DNA of 7,534 nucleotides, from NCBI GenBank assembly GCA_031273985.1, contig JAISQV010000325.1, forward strand, positions 1 to 7,534, in the 5' to 3' direction. The notes beneath the pieces were generated by a model. It was not told the origin of the DNA. It saw only the letters and a list, made by a program, of their open reading frames with translations, and searched no databases. Origin of the DNA: Spirochaetaceae bacterium (GTDB lineage Bacteria; Spirochaetota; Spirochaetia; Treponematales; Breznakiellaceae). Position numbers and translations under genes: made by a program. This document shows, one piece after another, positions 5,901 to 7,534 of this stretch (position 1 is the stretch's first letter; each line of letters starts with the position of its first letter).

Positions 5901-5950
5901 CCAACCCAGCGGACGAACCGCTTATCCATCGGTTTTGGGAAAGGCGGGGC
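5901..5950. terminator. convergent rlmE/icd spacer, weak terminator candidate
   Basis: These 50 bases separate two stop codons facing each other, so termination is expected here. Two weak, mutually exclusive hairpins can be drawn: AGCGG/CCGCT (5908-5922, loop of 5), and AACCG/CGGTT (5916-5934, loop of 9), which runs into TT for rlmE transcripts. Neither is a strong intrinsic terminator. No clear T-run exists on the icd side. Confidence 0.25.
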
Positions 5951-7162
5951 TCAGGGGCCCTCAAGGCGGGCGGCCACGGCGTCCACAAATTCCCAGGAAT
6001 CGAGGGCCCGAGCCGGGGCGGGATCGGCGAGGCGGGCCAGATCGCCGGTCATGTCCCCCTCGGCAATGGCCTTGAGGGAGGCCGCCTCAAGACGCCGGGC
6101 GAAACCGCCGAGCGCGGGGAGGCCGTCCAGTTCCCCCCGGCGCGCCAGGGCGCCGGTCCACGCGAAGATCAGCGCCACGGGGTTGGTGCTGGTCTTTTCA
6201 CCCTTCTGCCAGCGGTAGTAATGCTGCTGCACCGTACCGTGGGCCGCCTCGTACTCCGTAACGCCCGTGGGGGAAACCAGGACGCTGGTCATCATGGCGA
6301 GGCTCCCGAAGGCCGAGGCCACAAGATCGCTCATCACATCGCCGTCATAGTTCTTGCAGGCCCAGAGTATCCCCCCCTCGCCCCGGACCACCCGCGCCAC
6401 GGCGTCGTCTATCAACGTGTAGAAAAATTCCACCCCCGCCGAGGCGCAGGCTTCCGCGTACTCGGCCTCGTAGACCTCCCGGAAAATTTCCTTGAAGCGC
6501 CCGTCGTAGGTCTTGGAGATGGTATCCTTGGCGGCAAACCAGAGGGGAAGTTTTTCGGCCAGGGCATAGTTGAAGCAGGATCGGGCGAAACTCCTTATGG
6601 AGCCGTCCAGATTATGAAGCCCCTGCACGATACCGCTTTCCGCCATATCCGCCACAAGAATGCGCCGCTCCGGGCCGCCTTCCCGGGGGCGGTAGACCAG
6701 TTCCACCGTGCCGGGCCCCGGTATGGCCATCTCAGCGGCCTTGTACACATCCCCGTAGGCGTGGCGGCCTATGACGATGGGCTTCTTCCAGCCGGCCACG
6801 CTGGGCTTCACGCCGGGAATGGGGATGGGCCTGCGGAACACGGTGCCGTCAAGAACCGCCCGTATCGTGGCGTTGGGGCTGGGGTGCAGCGCCCTGAGCC
6901 GGTACTCCGCCTGCCGCGCAGCGTTACTGGTGATGGTGGCGCACTTGACCCCCACACCCCGGCGCTTTATCGCCTCCGCCGCCTCCACGGTAACAGCGTC
7001 GTCCGTGGCGTCCCGGTTCCCTATGCCCAGATCGTAGTATTCGGTCCTGAGGTCCACCCAGGGCAGGATAAGCCGTTCCTTGACCAGCGCCCAGAGCACA
7101 CGGGTCATCTCGTCCCCGTCAAGCTCGACCAGGGGCGTCTCCATCTCAATCCGCGAAGCCAT
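5951..7162 (-). CDS. icd: isocitrate dehydrogenase, homodimeric eukaryote-like (type II) class
   Basis: Oxidatively decarboxylates isocitrate to 2-oxoglutarate, supplying reduced cofactor and glutamate carbon; cytoplasmic. The 403 residues align readily with human IDH1/IDH2-type enzymes rather than E. coli Icd. Marks: ELDGDEMTR (13-21), SPNATIR (95-101), GTVFRRPIP (106-114), GRHAYGDVYK (132-141; Arg133 and Tyr140 are substrate-contact or catalytic residues in the family), AKDTISKTYDGRFKEIF (211-227, Lys212), KNYDGDVMSD (270-279, metal ligands Asp275 and Asp279), EAAHGTV (305-311) and KTSTNP (323-328). The family is usually NADP-dependent. Where human IDH1 has T-R-H (313-315), with Arg314 and His315 contacting the NADP 2'-phosphate, this protein has Q-Q-H (312-314), so cofactor preference is uncertain. 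Start ATG at 7162 follows GGAGG (7171-7167, minus) by four bases; a second ATG at codon 7 is less likely. A TATAAT lies 30 bases upstream. Confidence 0.95.
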   Translation of the reverse strand: MASRIEMETPLVELDGDEMTRVLWALVKERLILPWVDLRTEYYDLGIGNRDATDDAVTVEAAEAIKRRGVGVKCATITSNAARQAEYRLRALHPSPNATIRAVLDGTVFRRPIPIPGVKPSVAGWKKPIVIGRHAYGDVYKAAEMAIPGPGTVELVYRPREGGPERRILVADMAESGIVQGLHNLDGSIRSFARSCFNYALAEKLPLWFAAKDTISKTYDGRFKEIFREVYEAEYAEACASAGVEFFYTLIDDAVARVVRGEGGILWACKNYDGDVMSDLVASAFGSLAMMTSVLVSPTGVTEYEAAHGTVQQHYYRWQKGEKTSTNPVALIFAWTGALARRGELDGLPALGGFARRLEAASLKAIAEGDMTGDLARLADPAPARALDSWEFVDAVAARLEGP

Positions 7163-7192
7163 ATACCCTCCGTTTGAAGATCAGCGAGCCTC

Positions 7193-7198
7193 ATTATA
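7193..7198 (-). promoter_or_regulatory. -10 box of the icd promoter
   Basis: A perfect TATAAT on the minus strand (7198-7193) lies 30 bases before the icd ATG, predicting a leader of about 24 bases that includes the GGAGG site. The expected -35 position (7221-7216, TTCTCC) matches the consensus poorly and falls inside the polypurine/polypyrimidine tract. Activation by a regulator or by local DNA structure is possible but not shown. Confidence 0.6.
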
Positions 7199-7210
7199 CC
7201 GGGCATCATG

Positions 7211-7418
7211 GGGAGGGAGAAGGGAGGAGGGAGGGGCGCATCCCCGCCGAAGGCGGGGACCGGGCTATCGCTTCAATCTTTTGCCTGCGGCAAAAGGATT
7301 TCCGCTCTATCAGCCCCTTCGGGTCTGGCAATTATAGGAAAGGATTCAGGCGCTGCTATTCAGCAGCGCGGAATTGTCCCTTGCGCGAAGCGCCGCGGGG
7401 GGTCCGGGGGGGTATCCC
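7211..7418 (+). repeat. polypurine tract and hairpin array B upstream of icd
   Basis: A 26-base purine run (7211-7236) holding GGAGGGAGAAGGGA (7212-7225) is followed by a chain of inverted repeats with different arms: 7241-7259, arm TCCCCGCC, loop GAA, 8 perfect pairs; 7278-7296, arm CTTTTGCC, loop TGC, 8 pairs; 7311-7327, arm CAGCCCC, loop TTC, one mismatch; 7350-7369, arm GCGCTGCT, loop ATTC, 8 pairs, flanked by ATTC/GAAT; 7383-7393, arm GCGC, loop GAA. A G-rich stretch (runs of 6 and 7 G at 7397-7402 and 7406-7412) ends with GGGTATCCC. The arrangement mirrors array A at 1540-1717. No T-run marks any of these as a terminator, and I see no credible gene in either strand of 7163-7534. Confidence 0.7.
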
Positions 7419-7443
7419 ATCTGCGTTTACTTAGAATTTTTAT

Positions 7444-7471
7444 AACCACGGACCTCACGGAAAACACGGAC
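7444..7471 (+). repeat. 9-base-periodic CACGGA repeat
   Basis: After AAC, the hexamer CACGGA occurs at 7447, 7456 and 7465, an exact 9-base step. It begins AACCACG like the ends of the element at 3160-3285 and looks like one arm of a related dispersed repeat; a partner arm, if any, would lie beyond the window. The remaining AT-richer 63 bases to 7534 hold nothing I recognise. Confidence 0.5.
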
Positions 7472-7534
7472 TTTTGCTTCGATATTCAGAATTTACACCT
7501 CGATTCTTCATCTGTTTGTGAGAAAATAGAGAAA

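Noticed and set aside
5897..7177. 426-codon plus-strand ORF across icd
   Set aside because: Antisense to the clear icd gene; its peptide is a composition-driven mirror with no family resemblance.
7174..7434. Short ORFs through hairpin array B
   Set aside because: They simply translate the polypurine tract and inverted repeats; no coding signature.

Overview
The window is GC-rich bacterial chromosome (most third codon positions are G or C) carrying housekeeping genes: seven complete genes or confident gene calls plus one gene cut by the left edge. They are the start of a gene for an exported protein (minus strand), threonine synthase thrC (minus), aspartate kinase lysC (plus), dihydrodipicolinate reductase dapB (plus), a possible 30-codon ORF, undecaprenyl-diphosphatase uppP (plus), 23S rRNA 2'-O-methyltransferase rlmE (plus) and a eukaryote-like isocitrate dehydrogenase icd (minus). 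DapB and UppP imply a peptidoglycan-making bacterium. The intergenic spacers rich in short-looped hairpins, and the general look of the proteins, remind me of termite-gut-type Treponema or other spirochaetes. This is a low-confidence guess that needs a database search.

Layout. Bases 1-1459 are transcribed leftwards: thrC, then an 81-base gap, then the exported-protein gene. Bases 1460-1766 are a divergent spacer between thrC and lysC, and they contain a chain of five unrelated hairpins plus a polypurine tract. Bases 1767-5900 run rightwards: lysC, a 264-base spacer holding a small inverted-repeat element, dapB, a 152-base spacer with the small ORF, uppP and rlmE. rlmE converges on icd (stop to stop, 50 bases between them). 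Bases 7163-7534 form a gene-free right end with the icd promoter, a second polypurine tract with a hairpin chain, and a 9-base-periodic CACGGA repeat.

Function. LysC makes aspartyl phosphate at the head of the aspartate family. DapB sends carbon to diaminopimelate and lysine, and ThrC finishes threonine. DapB and UppP both feed cell-wall synthesis (the diaminopimelate building block and recycling of the lipid carrier). asd, hom, thrB and dapA are not in the window. RlmE acts on ribosomes and Icd on central carbon metabolism. I see no phage, CRISPR, toxin-antitoxin, transposase or other defence genes. The unusual content is in the spacers (hairpin chains, dispersed repeats) and in a few protein details: the ThrC SRGDTG motif, an in-frame 18-bp duplication in dapB, and Gln at the usual NADP-contact Arg in Icd.
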